A DNA stretch of 64,000 bases from Paracraurococcus sp042666655 (GTDB lineage: Bacteria > Pseudomonadota > Alphaproteobacteria > Acetobacterales > Acetobacteraceae): positions 1 to 64,000 of the forward strand of contig NZ_JBHTDE010000014.1 in NCBI RefSeq assembly GCF_042666655.1, in the 5' to 3' direction. Of this stretch, positions 43,367 to 52,202 are shown piece by piece. Every line of letters begins with the position of its first letter. The first letter of the stretch is position 1. A program made the translations under genes and the position numbers. Under the pieces are notes generated by a model. It was given only the letters and a program-made list of their open reading frames with translations. It searched no databases and was not told the origin of the DNA.

Positions 43367-44113
43367 TCACCCCGCCGCCGCCATCACCAGGTAGTTCACC
43401 CCGACATCGCGCCCCGTGCTCCAGCGCCCGGTCAGCGGGTCCATGCTCAGCCCGGCGATGTCCACCACCCGCAGCCCCGCCTGCCGTAATTTCGCGCCCA
43501 GCTCAGCCGGGCGGACGAACATCCGCCAGTCATGCGTCCCCACCGGCAGCAGCCGCAGCAGGTATTCGGCGCCGAACTTGGCCATCAGCCAGGAGCGTGG
43601 CGTGCGGTTGAGGGTGGACAGGAACACCGGCCCGCCCGGCGTCACCAGCCCGGCCAGGTGCCGGCAGAAGCCCTCGCGGTCGGCGACGTGCTCGATCACC
43701 TCCAGCGCCAGGACCGCATCGAACCCGCTGCCGCCCGTGGCCAGCAGGTCCTCCGGCCGGCCCTCGCGGTAGTCGATCGCCAGGCCCCCTGCCGCGGCAT
43801 GGGCGCGGGCCGCCGCCAGGGCCGATCCCGCCGCGTCCAGCCCTGTCACGGTGGCGCCGGCCCGGGCCAGCGCCTCGCTCGCCAACCCGGCGCCGCAGCC
43901 GACATCGAGCACCCTGAGCCCCGCCAGCGGCCGCTCGGCCGCCGGGTCGCGGCCCTGCCGCCGGGCGATGCGGGCGATGATCCAGCCCATCCGCGCCGGG
44001 TTCATGGCGTGCAGCGGCCGCATCGGCCCCTTCGGGTCCCACCATTCGGCTGCCAGCCGGTCGAATTTGGCGATCTCCGCCCCGATCGCCGTGCCGCTTT
44101 CGACCTGCGCCAT
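43367..44113 (-). CDS. ubiG: 3-demethylubiquinol 3-O-methyltransferase / 2-polyprenyl-6-hydroxyphenol methylase
   Basis: A 248-residue class I methyltransferase for ubiquinone synthesis. KFDRLAAEWWDPKGPMRPLH and MNPARMGWI are the UbiG N-terminal signature. VLDVGCGAGLASEALARAGA is the SAM loop, LEVIEHVADREGF and FLSTLNRTPRSWLMAK follow. ATG 44113 with GAGG upstream is chosen. It is divergent from lysC, an arrangement common in Alphaproteobacteria. Confidence 0.95.
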   Translation of the reverse strand: MAQVESGTAIGAEIAKFDRLAAEWWDPKGPMRPLHAMNPARMGWIIARIARRQGRDPAAERPLAGLRVLDVGCGAGLASEALARAGATVTGLDAAGSALAAARAHAAAGGLAIDYREGRPEDLLATGGSGFDAVLALEVIEHVADREGFCRHLAGLVTPGGPVFLSTLNRTPRSWLMAKFGAEYLLRLLPVGTHDWRMFVRPAELGAKLRQAGLRVVDIAGLSMDPLTGRWSTGRDVGVNYLVMAAAG

Positions 44114-44247
44114 GTGCCGCATCCTCGTCATGCCCCTCGCGAATGTTGCAGCGCGGGGTCCGGGTGGGTATCTGTGCCGGCCTTCGCGCGGGCGCAACCG
44201 CGCGACCCATTGCCTGCACCACCCAATTTCCCACCAAGAAGCGCCCC

Positions 44248-45474
44248 ATGGCCCGCATCGTGATGAAGTTCGGCGGCACCTCCGTCGCCGATCTCGACCG
44301 TATCCGCAACGTCGCCGCCCGCGTGAAGCGCGAGGTCGAGGCCGGGCACGAGGTTGCCGTCGTCGTCTCCGCCATGTCCGGCGCCACGAACCAGCTGGTC
44401 AAGTGGTGCCAGGAGCTGTCGCCGCTGCACGACGCCCGCGAATACGACGTGGTGGTGGCGACCGGCGAGCAGGTCACCATCGGCCTGCTCGCCATCGCGC
44501 TGCAGACCGTGGGCGTCGAGGCGCGGTCCTGGCAGGGCTGGCAGATCCCGATCGTCACCGACGGCGCGCATGGCAAGGCCCGGGTCGAGAGCATCGACGG
44601 CAGCCTGCTGATCGAGCGCATGCAGCAGGGCCAAGTGCCGGTGATCGCCGGCTTCCAGGGGATCGAGCCGGCCCGCAACCGGGTGACCACGCTCGGCCGC
44701 GGCGGGTCGGACCTCTCGGCGGTGGCGATCGCGGCCGCGGTCAAGGCCGACCGCTGCGACATCTACACGGACGTGGACGGCATCTACACCACCGACCCGC
44801 GCATCGTGCCGCGCGCCCGCAAGCTGGACCGCATTGCCTACGAGGAGATGCTGGAACTGGCCTCTGTCGGCGCCAAGGTATTGCAGACCCGCTCGGTCGA
44901 GCTCGCCATGAAGCAGCGGGTCCGGGTGCAGGTGCTATCGAGCTTCGAGGACAAGCCAGGCTCCCTGGTGGTGGATGAGGACGAGATCGTGGAACAGCCC
45001 ATCGTGAGCGGCATCGCCTATTCGCGGGACGATGCGAAGGTGACGCTGCGGCGGGTCCCGGACCGGCCCGGCATCGCCGCTGGCGTCTTCGGCGCGCTGG
45101 CCGCGGCCAACTGCAACGTCGACATGATCGTGCAGAACATCGGCGCCGACGCCACCACCGACATGACCTTCACCGTCGGCAAGGCCGACCTGGCCCGGGC
45201 GCAGGACACGCTGGAGAAGGCCCGCGCGGAGCTGGGCTTCGAGGCGATCCTGGCCGACCCCGAGGTCGCCAAGATCAGCGTCGTGGGGGTGGGCATGCGC
45301 AGCCATGCCGGCGTCGCCAACACCATGTTCAGGGCGTTGTCCGAGAAGGGCATCAACATCCAGGTCATCTCGACCAGCGAGATCAAGGTGAGCGTCCTGA
45401 TCTCGGCCGAGTACACCGAGCTGGCGGTGCGCGCGCTGCACACCGCCTACGGCCTCGACGGCCCGGCGGCGTAG
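44248..45474 (+). CDS. lysC: Aspartate kinase
   Basis: A 408-residue monofunctional aspartokinase, first step to lysine, threonine and methionine. MARIVMKFGGTSVADLDRIR is the kinase start, FQGIEPARNRVTTLGRGGSD holds the substrate site, and two ACT domains (VPDRPGIAAGVFGALAAANC and VVGVGMRSHAGVANTMFRAL) provide allosteric control. Length fits the type made of alpha and beta subunits from one gene. An internal start for a beta subunit is possible but not shown. A nitronate monooxygenase-like gene begins 4 bp later. Confidence 0.96.
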   Translation: MARIVMKFGGTSVADLDRIRNVAARVKREVEAGHEVAVVVSAMSGATNQLVKWCQELSPLHDAREYDVVVATGEQVTIGLLAIALQTVGVEARSWQGWQIPIVTDGAHGKARVESIDGSLLIERMQQGQVPVIAGFQGIEPARNRVTTLGRGGSDLSAVAIAAAVKADRCDIYTDVDGIYTTDPRIVPRARKLDRIAYEEMLELASVGAKVLQTRSVELAMKQRVRVQVLSSFEDKPGSLVVDEDEIVEQPIVSGIAYSRDDAKVTLRRVPDRPGIAAGVFGALAAANCNVDMIVQNIGADATTDMTFTVGKADLARAQDTLEKARAELGFEAILADPEVAKISVVGVGMRSHAGVANTMFRALSEKGINIQVISTSEIKVSVLISAEYTELAVRALHTAYGLDGPAA

Positions 45475-45478
45475 GGCG

Positions 45479-46528
45479 ATGGACATGATCGCCCCCGCCA
45501 CCACCGCTTCCGCGGCCGCGCTGGACCGGCTGATGGCGCGCGGCGCCGCCTTCTTCGGCAGCCGCGTTGCCATCATGGGCGGGGCGATGTCCTGGGTGAG
45601 CGAGCGGCACCTGGTCGCCGCGCTGTCCAACGCGGGGGCCTTCGGCGTCATCGCCTGCGGCGCGATGGAGCCGCCGCGGCTGGCCGAGGAGATCGCCGGC
45701 ACCCAGGCGCTGACCGCGAAGCCCTTCGGCGTGAACCTCATCACCATGCACCCGCGGCTGGACCAGCTGGTCGAGACCTGCCTGGCAGCCGGCGTGACGC
45801 ATATCGTCTTCGCCGGCGGCATCCCACCCGGCGCCGCCATCAAGCGGGCCAAGGAGGGCGGCGCAAAGGTGGTCTGCTTCGCCCCGGCCCTGGCCCTGGC
45901 CCGGAAGCTCGTGCGGTCAGGCGCCGACGCGCTGGTGATCGAGGGATCCGAGGCCGGCGGGCATATCGGCCCGGTCAGCCTCAACGTGCTGGCGCAGGAG
46001 ATCCTGCCGAGCATGGCCCGGGAGGTTCCGGTCTTCGTGGCGGGTGGCATCGGCCGCGGCGAGGCGATCCTGTCCTACCTCGAGATGGGCGCGGCCGGCG
46101 TGCAGCTCGGCACCCGCTTCGTCTGCGCGACCGAATCCATCGCCCATCCGAAATTCAAGCAGGCCTTCATCCGCGGCGCGGCGCGCGACGCCCTGCCGAC
46201 GGTGCAGATCGACCCGCGCTTTCCGGTGATCCCGGTGCGCGCGCTGCAGAACGAGGGCACCCGCCGCTTCATTGAGCATCAGGCGGTGGTGCTGGAGCGC
46301 TTCACCGCCGGCGTGGTGACCAAGGACGAAGCGCAGCTCGAGATCGAGCATTTCTGGGCCGGCGCGCTGCGCCGCGCGGTGATCGACGGCGATGTCGAGC
46401 AGGGCAGCCTGATGGCCGGCCAGAGTGTCGGCATGGTGGGCCGCGAACAGCCGGTGGCCGAGATCATCGCCGAGCTGATGGCCCAGGCGGAGGCCGCGCT
46501 CGCCGCCCGGCAGCCCGCCGTCGCGTGA
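45479..46528 (+). CDS. Nitronate monooxygenase family protein (FMN, TIM barrel)
   Basis: A 349-residue FMN-dependent protein of the nitronate monooxygenase/2-nitropropane dioxygenase family, related to enoyl-ACP reductase FabK. Seen: VAIMGGAMSWVSERHLVAAL, GAFGVIACGAM, GGHIGPVS with the conserved histidine, VFVAGGIGRGEAILSYLEMG and GVQLGTRFVCATES. It would oxidise alkyl nitronates, or act as an FMN oxidoreductase; sequence alone does not decide. It follows lysC after 4 bp and is probably co-transcribed. Confidence 0.88.
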   Translation: MDMIAPATTASAAALDRLMARGAAFFGSRVAIMGGAMSWVSERHLVAALSNAGAFGVIACGAMEPPRLAEEIAGTQALTAKPFGVNLITMHPRLDQLVETCLAAGVTHIVFAGGIPPGAAIKRAKEGGAKVVCFAPALALARKLVRSGADALVIEGSEAGGHIGPVSLNVLAQEILPSMAREVPVFVAGGIGRGEAILSYLEMGAAGVQLGTRFVCATESIAHPKFKQAFIRGAARDALPTVQIDPRFPVIPVRALQNEGTRRFIEHQAVVLERFTAGVVTKDEAQLEIEHFWAGALRRAVIDGDVEQGSLMAGQSVGMVGREQPVAEIIAELMAQAEAALAARQPAVA

Positions 46529-46646
46529 CAGCCGGGCCCGGGCCGTGGCAGGCTCGGGTCCATTGCCTGACGATTGATCGCGCAGCCGTGAATTCGATTT
46601 GCCGTCATGGCGTGACCGGGTTACATCGCGAGGCGTGCCCGACGAC

Positions 46647-47597
46647 ATGAAGCGCCTGTCCCAGTTCGAAGCCGGCAACGGCGAGCCTGCTCGGCTCGGC
46701 GCCGAACTGCGCGATGCCCGCCTCGCGCTTGGCCTGTCGATCGAGGATCTGGCCCAGTCGCTGCGCATCCGCCGGGTTTACCTGGCGGCGCTGGAGGAAG
46801 GCCGGGTCCGTGACCTGCCGGCGCCGGCCTATGCCGTCGGCTTCGTCCGCACCTATGCGCGCAGCCTCGGCCTGGACGAGGCCGAGGTGGTCCGCCGCTT
46901 CCGCGAGGCGAGCGGCCCGACCGTGGCGCGCAAGACGGACCTGGTCTTCCCCGAGCCGGTGCCCGACCGTGGCGTGCCCGCCGGCGCGGTGGTGCTGGTC
47001 GGGGTGGTGCTGGCGGTCGGCGCCTATATCGGCTGGTACCAATGGTCCGGCAGTGGCAGCCGGACGGTCGATGCGGTGCCGCCACTGCCGCCGGCGATCG
47101 AGTCGGCACTGCGCGAGGGCAGCCCGCCCGAGACGGCGCCGGAGCACGAACCGCCTGCGGCCACGGTGAATCCGACCCTTGCCTATGCAGCGCCGGTGCC
47201 GGCGAAGCCGGCGCCGGTCGCGACGGTCCCCGCTGCCCCGCCCGGCGCTGCCCCCGCGCCGCCGCCACCCGTTGCCGCGGAGGGCCGCATCCTGCTGCGC
47301 GCCAGGGCCGCCGAGGTCTGGATCCAGGTGCGGGAGCGCCAAGGCGGCCCGGTGCTGGTCAATCGGGTGCTGCGGCCGGGCGAGTCCTGGCAGGTGCCGG
47401 CCCGGGACGGGCTGCTGCTGTCCACCGGCAATGCCGGCGGGCTGGAGGTGCTGGTGGATGGCCAGCCGACCCCGGGGCTCGGCGCCGGCCAGTCGGTGCG
47501 ACGTGACCTGCAGGTCGATGCCGAGAAGCTGAAGGCAGGCCAGCCGCTCGCCGCCCTGGCGCCGTCGCGCCCTGCCGCCCCGGCCCCGCCGCAATAG
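46647..47597 (+). CDS. RodZ-like protein (HTH_25, membrane helix, DUF4115)
   Basis: A 316-residue bitopic membrane protein. Residues 13-85 form a Cro/C1-like helix-turn-helix (LGAELRDARLALGLSIEDLA, RRVYLAALEEGRVRDLPAPA). One membrane helix follows (GAVVLVGVVLAVGAYIGWYQ), then a Pro/Ala linker and a periplasmic DUF4115 domain (ILLRARAAEVWIQVRE, LRPGESWQVP). This is the layout of RodZ, which anchors MreB for cell shape. Start ATG 46647; GTG 46635 is an alternative. It precedes ispG as in many Alphaproteobacteria. Confidence 0.88.
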   Translation: MKRLSQFEAGNGEPARLGAELRDARLALGLSIEDLAQSLRIRRVYLAALEEGRVRDLPAPAYAVGFVRTYARSLGLDEAEVVRRFREASGPTVARKTDLVFPEPVPDRGVPAGAVVLVGVVLAVGAYIGWYQWSGSGSRTVDAVPPLPPAIESALREGSPPETAPEHEPPAATVNPTLAYAAPVPAKPAPVATVPAAPPGAAPAPPPPVAAEGRILLRARAAEVWIQVRERQGGPVLVNRVLRPGESWQVPARDGLLLSTGNAGGLEVLVDGQPTPGLGAGQSVRRDLQVDAEKLKAGQPLAALAPSRPAAPAPPQ

Positions 47598-47688
47598 GCA
47601 CATCCCGGCCCTGCGAGGCCGGTGCTTTGGGATCGGCGCCGGGGCTGCCATATTGGGGAGGATTCCGCAGGACGATCCGGGAAACCCC

Positions 47689-48828
47689 ATGAGCTACCGT
47701 CCCTACCAGATGATCACCCGCCGCAAGTCCCGCCAGATCATGGTGGGCAAGGTGCCGGTCGGGGGCGATGCGCCGATCACCGTCCAGACCATGACCAACA
47801 CCCCAACCGAGGACGCCGCGGCGACCATCGCGCAGATCCGCCGGGCCGAGGTCGCAGGCGTCGATATCGTCCGGGTCTCCTGCCCAACGCCGGAAAGCAC
47901 CGCGGCGCTGGCCGAGATTTGCCGGGAGGTGAATGTTCCCATCGTTGCCGACATCCATTTCCACTACCGCCGGGCGATCGAAGCGGCCAAGGCGGGTGCG
48001 GCCTGCCTCCGCATCAACCCAGGCAACATCGGCAGCGCCGAGCGGGTGAAGGAAGTGGTCAAGGCGGCCCGCGACCATGGCTGTTCCATCCGCATCGGCG
48101 TCAATGCCGGCAGCCTCGAGAAGCACCTGCTGGAGAAGTACGGCGAGCCCAACCCGGAAGCGCTGGTCGAGAGCGCGCTCTGGCACGCCGCCCACCTGCA
48201 GGACAACGACTTCCACGAGTTCAAGATCAGCGTGAAGGCCAGCGATGTCTTCCTCGCCGCCGCCGCCTACCAGCAACTGGCCGAGGTCTGCGACCACCCG
48301 CTGCATATCGGCATCACCGAAGCGGGCGGGAAGCGGACCGGCACGGTGAAGTCGGCGGTGGGCCTCGGCAGCCTGCTCTGGGCCGGGATCGGCGACACCA
48401 TGCGGGTCTCGCTCTCCGCCGAGCCGGAGGAGGAGGTGCATGTCGGCTGGGAGATCCTGAAGTCGCTCGGCATCCGCCATCGCGGCGTGAAGATCATTTC
48501 CTGCCCCTCCTGCGCGCGGCAGGGGTTCGATGTCATCCGCACGGTCGCCACGCTGGAGGACCGGCTGGCGCATATCGAAACGCCGGTGACGCTGTCGATC
48601 ATCGGCTGCGTGGTGAACGGGCCGGGCGAGGCGCTGATGACCGATATCGGCCTGACCGGCGGCGGCGCCGGCCGGCACATGATCTATGCCGCAGGCAAGA
48701 CCGACCATACCATCGACGAGGCCGGCTTGGTCGACCACGTGGTGGCGCTGGTCGAGGGCAAGGTGGCGCAGATCCAGGCCGCCGAGGCGGTGGCCAAGGC
48801 CGAGGCGGCGAAGCAGGCGGCGGAGTAG
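47689..48828 (+). CDS. ispG: 4-hydroxy-3-methylbut-2-en-1-yl diphosphate synthase (flavodoxin)
   Basis: A 379-residue IspG, penultimate step of the non-mevalonate isoprenoid pathway. RRKSRQIMVGKVPVGGDAPI, VQTMTNTPTEDA, RINPGNIG and the [4Fe-4S] ligands in ISCPSCARQGFDVI and SIIGCVVNGPGE are all present. ATG 47689 gives the family start. A 55-residue membrane protein gene begins 2 bp after its stop. Confidence 0.96.
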   Translation: MSYRPYQMITRRKSRQIMVGKVPVGGDAPITVQTMTNTPTEDAAATIAQIRRAEVAGVDIVRVSCPTPESTAALAEICREVNVPIVADIHFHYRRAIEAAKAGAACLRINPGNIGSAERVKEVVKAARDHGCSIRIGVNAGSLEKHLLEKYGEPNPEALVESALWHAAHLQDNDFHEFKISVKASDVFLAAAAYQQLAEVCDHPLHIGITEAGGKRTGTVKSAVGLGSLLWAGIGDTMRVSLSAEPEEEVHVGWEILKSLGIRHRGVKIISCPSCARQGFDVIRTVATLEDRLAHIETPVTLSIIGCVVNGPGEALMTDIGLTGGGAGRHMIYAAGKTDHTIDEAGLVDHVVALVEGKVAQIQAAEAVAKAEAAKQAAE

Positions 48829-48830
48829 CC

Positions 48831-48998
48831 GTGAACGGCTTCGGCGTCTCGGCATTGCTGGTCGGGACGCTGCGCCGGCACAAGGTACCGGGGCTGGACG
48901 AGGATATCGGCCGGCGGGATGCCGCGCTGCGGCGGCTGGGGGTGATGCTGGGGGTGCAGTTGGCGCTGTACCTGGCGGTGACCCTGGCGGTGCGCTGA
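48831..48998 (+). CDS. Small membrane protein downstream of ispG
   Basis: A 55-residue protein starting with GTG 48831, only 2 bp after ispG. The first half is polar (GTLRRHKVPGLDEDIGRRD) and the second hydrophobic (LGVMLGVQLALYLAVTLAV). One membrane helix is predicted. Position directly behind ispG and a clean reading frame support it; no family recognised. Confidence 0.5.
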   Translation: MNGFGVSALLVGTLRRHKVPGLDEDIGRRDAALRRLGVMLGVQLALYLAVTLAVR

Positions 48999-49029
48999 TC
49001 GCGCTTGCTTCGGCCGGCCCGGCTGCCTA

Positions 49030-49059
49030 GGCAATACCGGTCCGGCAAGAGGTATTGCC
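49030..49059. promoter_or_regulatory. Inverted-repeat operator of the AbrB/VapC-type module
   Basis: GGCAATACC at 49030-49038 and GGTATTGCC at 49051-49059 form a perfect 9-bp dyad with a 12-bp spacer, ending 3 bp before the antitoxin ATG. AAGAGG, the likely ribosome site, overlaps the right arm. In toxin-antitoxin operons the antitoxin usually binds such a dyad to repress its own promoter. As RNA the same dyad could fold and hide the ribosome site. Confidence 0.65.
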
Positions 49060-49062
49060 GCC

Positions 49063-49299
49063 ATGGGCATGCCCCTCACCGTCAAGGGCCAGGTCACCAT
49101 TCCCAAGCCCATCCGGGACCGGCTTGGGCTGACCCCGGGCAGCAGGGTGGATTTCACGGTCGCCGATGACGGCGAGGTCCTGCTGCGGAAATCCGCCGAG
49201 GCGCCGGCCGCGCCCGACCGTTTCCGCTGCCTGCTCGGCCGCGCCACCGCCGGCCTGACGACCGACGAGGTCATGGCCATGACCCGGGGCGAGGACTGA
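49063..49299 (+). CDS. AbrB/SpoVT-fold antitoxin (VapB/MazE-like)
   Basis: A 78-residue protein. The swapped-hairpin AbrB domain is complete (LTVKGQVTIPKPIRDRLGL, PGSRVDFTVADDGEVLLRKS). The C-terminal tail (RCLLGRATAGLTTDEVMAMT) is the kind that wraps a PIN toxin. Its TGA overlaps the toxin ATG. The antitoxin frame is intact although the toxin gene is broken. Confidence 0.88.
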   Translation: MGMPLTVKGQVTIPKPIRDRLGLTPGSRVDFTVADDGEVLLRKSAEAPAAPDRFRCLLGRATAGLTTDEVMAMTRGED

Positions 49300-49702
49300 T
49301 GGTCCTGGTCAATTTCAATGTCCTGCTCGACCTCCTCTCCGCGCCCAATCCCTGGGCCGACTGGTCGCTTGAACAATTCGGCCGTGCCGCCGCGGCCGAG
49401 GGCCTCTGCGCGAATGCCGTGGTCTTCGCCGAGGTCTCGATAGGCTAGGCTTCCAAGGCCTGGCCAAGGTGGAGGCGACGCTGGCCGAGGCGGAGGTCGC
49501 CGTCCTGCCCATCCTGCACGCCGCCCTGTTCCGCGCCGGCAAGGTCTTCCAGGCCTATCGCCGCCGCGGCGGGACCCGCACCGGCGTGTTGCCGGATTTG
49601 TTCATCGGGGCCCATGCCGAGGTGTCCGGGCTGCGGCTGCTGACCCGCGACGCGGCGCGCTACCGGACCTATTTCCCGACGCTCGACCTCATCGCCCCTT
49701 GA
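49299..49702 (+). pseudogene. VapC-like PIN-domain toxin, broken by a 5-bp duplication
   Basis: The frame starts MVLVNFNVLLDLLSAPNPWA and runs to VVFAEVSIG, then hits TAG at 49444-49446. The family sequence resumes in another frame as FQGLAKVEATLAEAEVAVLP through RRGGTRTGVLPDLFIGAHAE and LLTRDAARYRTYFP. TAGGC occurs twice in tandem at 49441-49450. Removing one copy restores one continuous PIN protein. In addition, the first catalytic aspartate (usually LVDSNV) is Asn (LVNFNV). The toxin is therefore probably inactive on two counts. A real 5-bp slip is more likely than a sequencing error. Confidence 0.85.
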
Positions 49703-49742
49703 ACCCTTGCCCCCGGCCGCGCCACGCGGCAAACCGCGACCC

Positions 49743-51119
49743 ATGGCCCAAGCTCCGCTCCAGCCCGCCCGCGGCACCCATGACCTGATCGGCGCGGAGT
49801 TCCGCCGGCACCACCTCGTCATCGAGACGGCGCGGCGGGTGGCCACGCTCTATGGCTTCGAGGAATGGTCCACCCCGATCTTCGAGGATACCCGGGTCTT
49901 CTCCCGCGGCCTGGGCGACACCTCGGACGTCGTCTCGAAGGAGATGTACGTCTTCGAGGACCGCGGCGGCGAGAGCGTGACGCTGCGGCCGGAGAACACC
50001 GCCGGCGTCTGCCGTGCCCTGGTGACCAACGGCCTGACCCAGTCGAACCTGCCGCGCAAGGTCTTCTATGCCGGGCCGATGTTCCGTTACGAGCGGCCGC
50101 AGAAGGGCCGCTACCGGCAATTCCACCAGATCGGCATCGAGGTGCTGGGCGCCGCCGAGCCGCTGGCGGATGCGGAGGTGATCGCCTGCGGCTGGCACAT
50201 CCAGCAGGAGTTGGGCATCGAGGAGGGCACGGTTCTCGAGATCAACACCCTGGGCGACGCCGCCAGCCGCGACGCCTACCGCGCCGCGCTGGTCGCCTAC
50301 TTCACCGCGCATCGCGACGCGCTGTCCGAGGAAAGCCGGGCGCGGCTGGAGAAGAACCCGCTGCGCATCGTCGACAGCAAGGACCCCAAGGACCGCGCCC
50401 TGGTCGCCGGCGCGCCGACCATCCACGACCACCTGACGCCGGAGGCCGCCGCCTTCTATGCCGCGGTGAAGCGCTACCTCACCGCCTTCGAGGTGCCCTT
50501 CCGGGAGAACCCGCGCATCGTGCGCGGCCTCGACTACTACAGCCACACCGCCTTCGAATTCGTCACCGACCGGCTCGGCGCCCAGGGCACCGTCATGGGC
50601 GGCGGCCGCTACAACGGCCTGGTCGAGGAGATGGGCGGCCCGGCCACCCCCTCGGTTGGCTGGGCGGCCGGGGTCGAGCGGCTGTCCCTGCTGGTCGAGG
50701 CCAATGCGCTGACGCCCGAGCCCTCGCGCCCGGTCGCCATCGTCCCGATGGGTGAGGCGGCCGAGCTGGCCTCGCTGGCCATCCTGCAGTCGCTGCGCGA
50801 CCACGGCGTGGTCGCCGAGGTCGGCTACAAGGGCAACTTGAAACGGCGCATGGAGCGCGCCAACAAGATCAATGCCGGCGCCGCGGTCATCCTGGGTGAT
50901 GCCGAACTGGCCGAGGGCATGGCAGTGGTGAAGAACCTTGATGCCGGCAGCCAGGTGCGGGTGGCGCTGCCCGACCTGCTGCGGGCGCTGGCCGAGACCG
51001 GCGTGGTCGAGACCGCAGCCCAGGCCATGCTGCAGACCATTCTGGAAGAGGAGTTCGGCGCCGAGGGAAGCGATATCGACCTCGACGAGCCGCTGGACGC
51101 CGACGAGGCCCGCGGGTGA
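49743..51119 (+). CDS. hisS: Histidine--tRNA ligase
   Basis: A 458-residue class II synthetase. QPARGTHDLIGAEF is the N-terminus. TLRPENTAGVCRA and GPMFRYERPQKGRYRQFHQI are class II motif 2 and its neighbours; RGLDYYSHTAFEFV is the HisA signature; GGRYNGLVEEMGG is in motif 3. The C-terminal anticodon-binding domain starts at VAIVPMGEAAELA. ATG 49743 follows the decayed toxin gene by 40 bp. It is followed by prfA with a 4-bp overlap. Confidence 0.96.
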   Translation: MAQAPLQPARGTHDLIGAEFRRHHLVIETARRVATLYGFEEWSTPIFEDTRVFSRGLGDTSDVVSKEMYVFEDRGGESVTLRPENTAGVCRALVTNGLTQSNLPRKVFYAGPMFRYERPQKGRYRQFHQIGIEVLGAAEPLADAEVIACGWHIQQELGIEEGTVLEINTLGDAASRDAYRAALVAYFTAHRDALSEESRARLEKNPLRIVDSKDPKDRALVAGAPTIHDHLTPEAAAFYAAVKRYLTAFEVPFRENPRIVRGLDYYSHTAFEFVTDRLGAQGTVMGGGRYNGLVEEMGGPATPSVGWAAGVERLSLLVEANALTPEPSRPVAIVPMGEAAELASLAILQSLRDHGVVAEVGYKGNLKRRMERANKINAGAAVILGDAELAEGMAVVKNLDAGSQVRVALPDLLRALAETGVVETAAQAMLQTILEEEFGAEGSDIDLDEPLDADEARG

Positions 51120-52171
51120 GCATCGCCGACAAGCTCGACCGGGTCCTGACCCGGGCGGAGGAGGTCCGGCACCTGCTCTCGACCGCCGAGGGCGGCCAGT
51201 TCGGCGCGCTGTCGAAGGAGCTCTCCGAGCTCGAACCCCTGGTCGAGAAGGTCGAGGCATTGCGCGCCGCCGAGCGCGCACGCGACGAGGCCGAGGCCAT
51301 GCTGGCCGACCCCGAGCTGCGCGAGCTGGCCGAGGATGAGTACCTCGCCCAGAAGGAGGCCGTGCCGCGGCTGGAGCGCGAGGTCCGCCTCATGCTGCTG
51401 CCGAAGGATTCGGCGGATGAGCGCAGCGCGATCCTCGAGATCCGCCCCGCCGCCGGCGGCGACGAGGCGTCGCTCTTCGCCGCCGAGCTGTTCCGCGCCT
51501 ACCAGCGCTACGCCGAGGTACGGCGCTGGAAGTTCGAGGTGATGGAATACGATGAGGGCGAGCTGGGCGGCGTGAAGGGCGCGGTCGCCGAGATCCAGGG
51601 CCGCGGCGTCTTCGCCCGGCTGAAATACGAAAGCGGCGTGCACCGGGTGCAGCGCGTGCCGGCGACCGAGACCCAGGGGCGCATCCATACCTCGACCATC
51701 ACGGTCGCCGTGCTGCCGGAGGCCGAGGAGGTCGACGTCCAGATCAATGAGGCCGACCTGCGGATCGACACCTACCGCGCCAGCGGCGCCGGCGGCCAGC
51801 ACGTGAACAAGACCGACAGCGCGGTCCGCATCACCCACATCCCCACCAATACCGTGGTGGCGATGCAGGAGGAGCGCAGCCAGCACAAGAACCGCGCCAA
51901 GGCGATGAAGATCCTCCGCGCCCGGATCTACGAGGCCGAGCGCGCCAAGCTGGCCGGTGCCCGCGCCGCCGATCGCCGCGGCCAGGTCGGCACCGGCGAC
52001 CGGTCCGAGCGCATCCGCACCTACAACTTCCCCCAGGGGCGCGTCACCGACCACCGCATCGGCCTGACCCTGCACAAGATCGACCGGGTGATGCTCGGCG
52101 AGTTCGACGAGATCGTCGATGCGCTCACCGCCGAGGACGAGGCGGCGCGGCTGGCCGCCGACGGCGAGTGA
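51116..52171 (+). CDS. prfA: Peptide chain release factor 1
   Basis: A 351-residue class I release factor that reads UAA and UAG. The peptidyl-transfer motif is GAGGQHVNKTDSAVRITHIP. The codon-reading motif is PAT in RVPATETQGRIHTST, which marks RF1 and excludes RF2 (SPF). Starts with GTG at 51116, overlapping the hisS stop (GTGA). The release-factor methylase gene prmC follows after 31 bp, its functional partner. Confidence 0.96.
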   Translation: MSIADKLDRVLTRAEEVRHLLSTAEGGQFGALSKELSELEPLVEKVEALRAAERARDEAEAMLADPELRELAEDEYLAQKEAVPRLEREVRLMLLPKDSADERSAILEIRPAAGGDEASLFAAELFRAYQRYAEVRRWKFEVMEYDEGELGGVKGAVAEIQGRGVFARLKYESGVHRVQRVPATETQGRIHTSTITVAVLPEAEEVDVQINEADLRIDTYRASGAGGQHVNKTDSAVRITHIPTNTVVAMQEERSQHKNRAKAMKILRARIYEAERAKLAGARAADRRGQVGTGDRSERIRTYNFPQGRVTDHRIGLTLHKIDRVMLGEFDEIVDALTAEDEAARLAADGE

Positions 52172-52202
52172 CCGGCGCGCCTCCTGTGCAGGGGAGGGCG
52201 TG

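Noticed and set aside
47605..47622. Hairpin CCGGCC / GGCCGG between the RodZ-like gene and ispG as a terminator
   Set aside because: Only 6 bp of GC stem with a weak T tail; in this composition such stems are common by chance.
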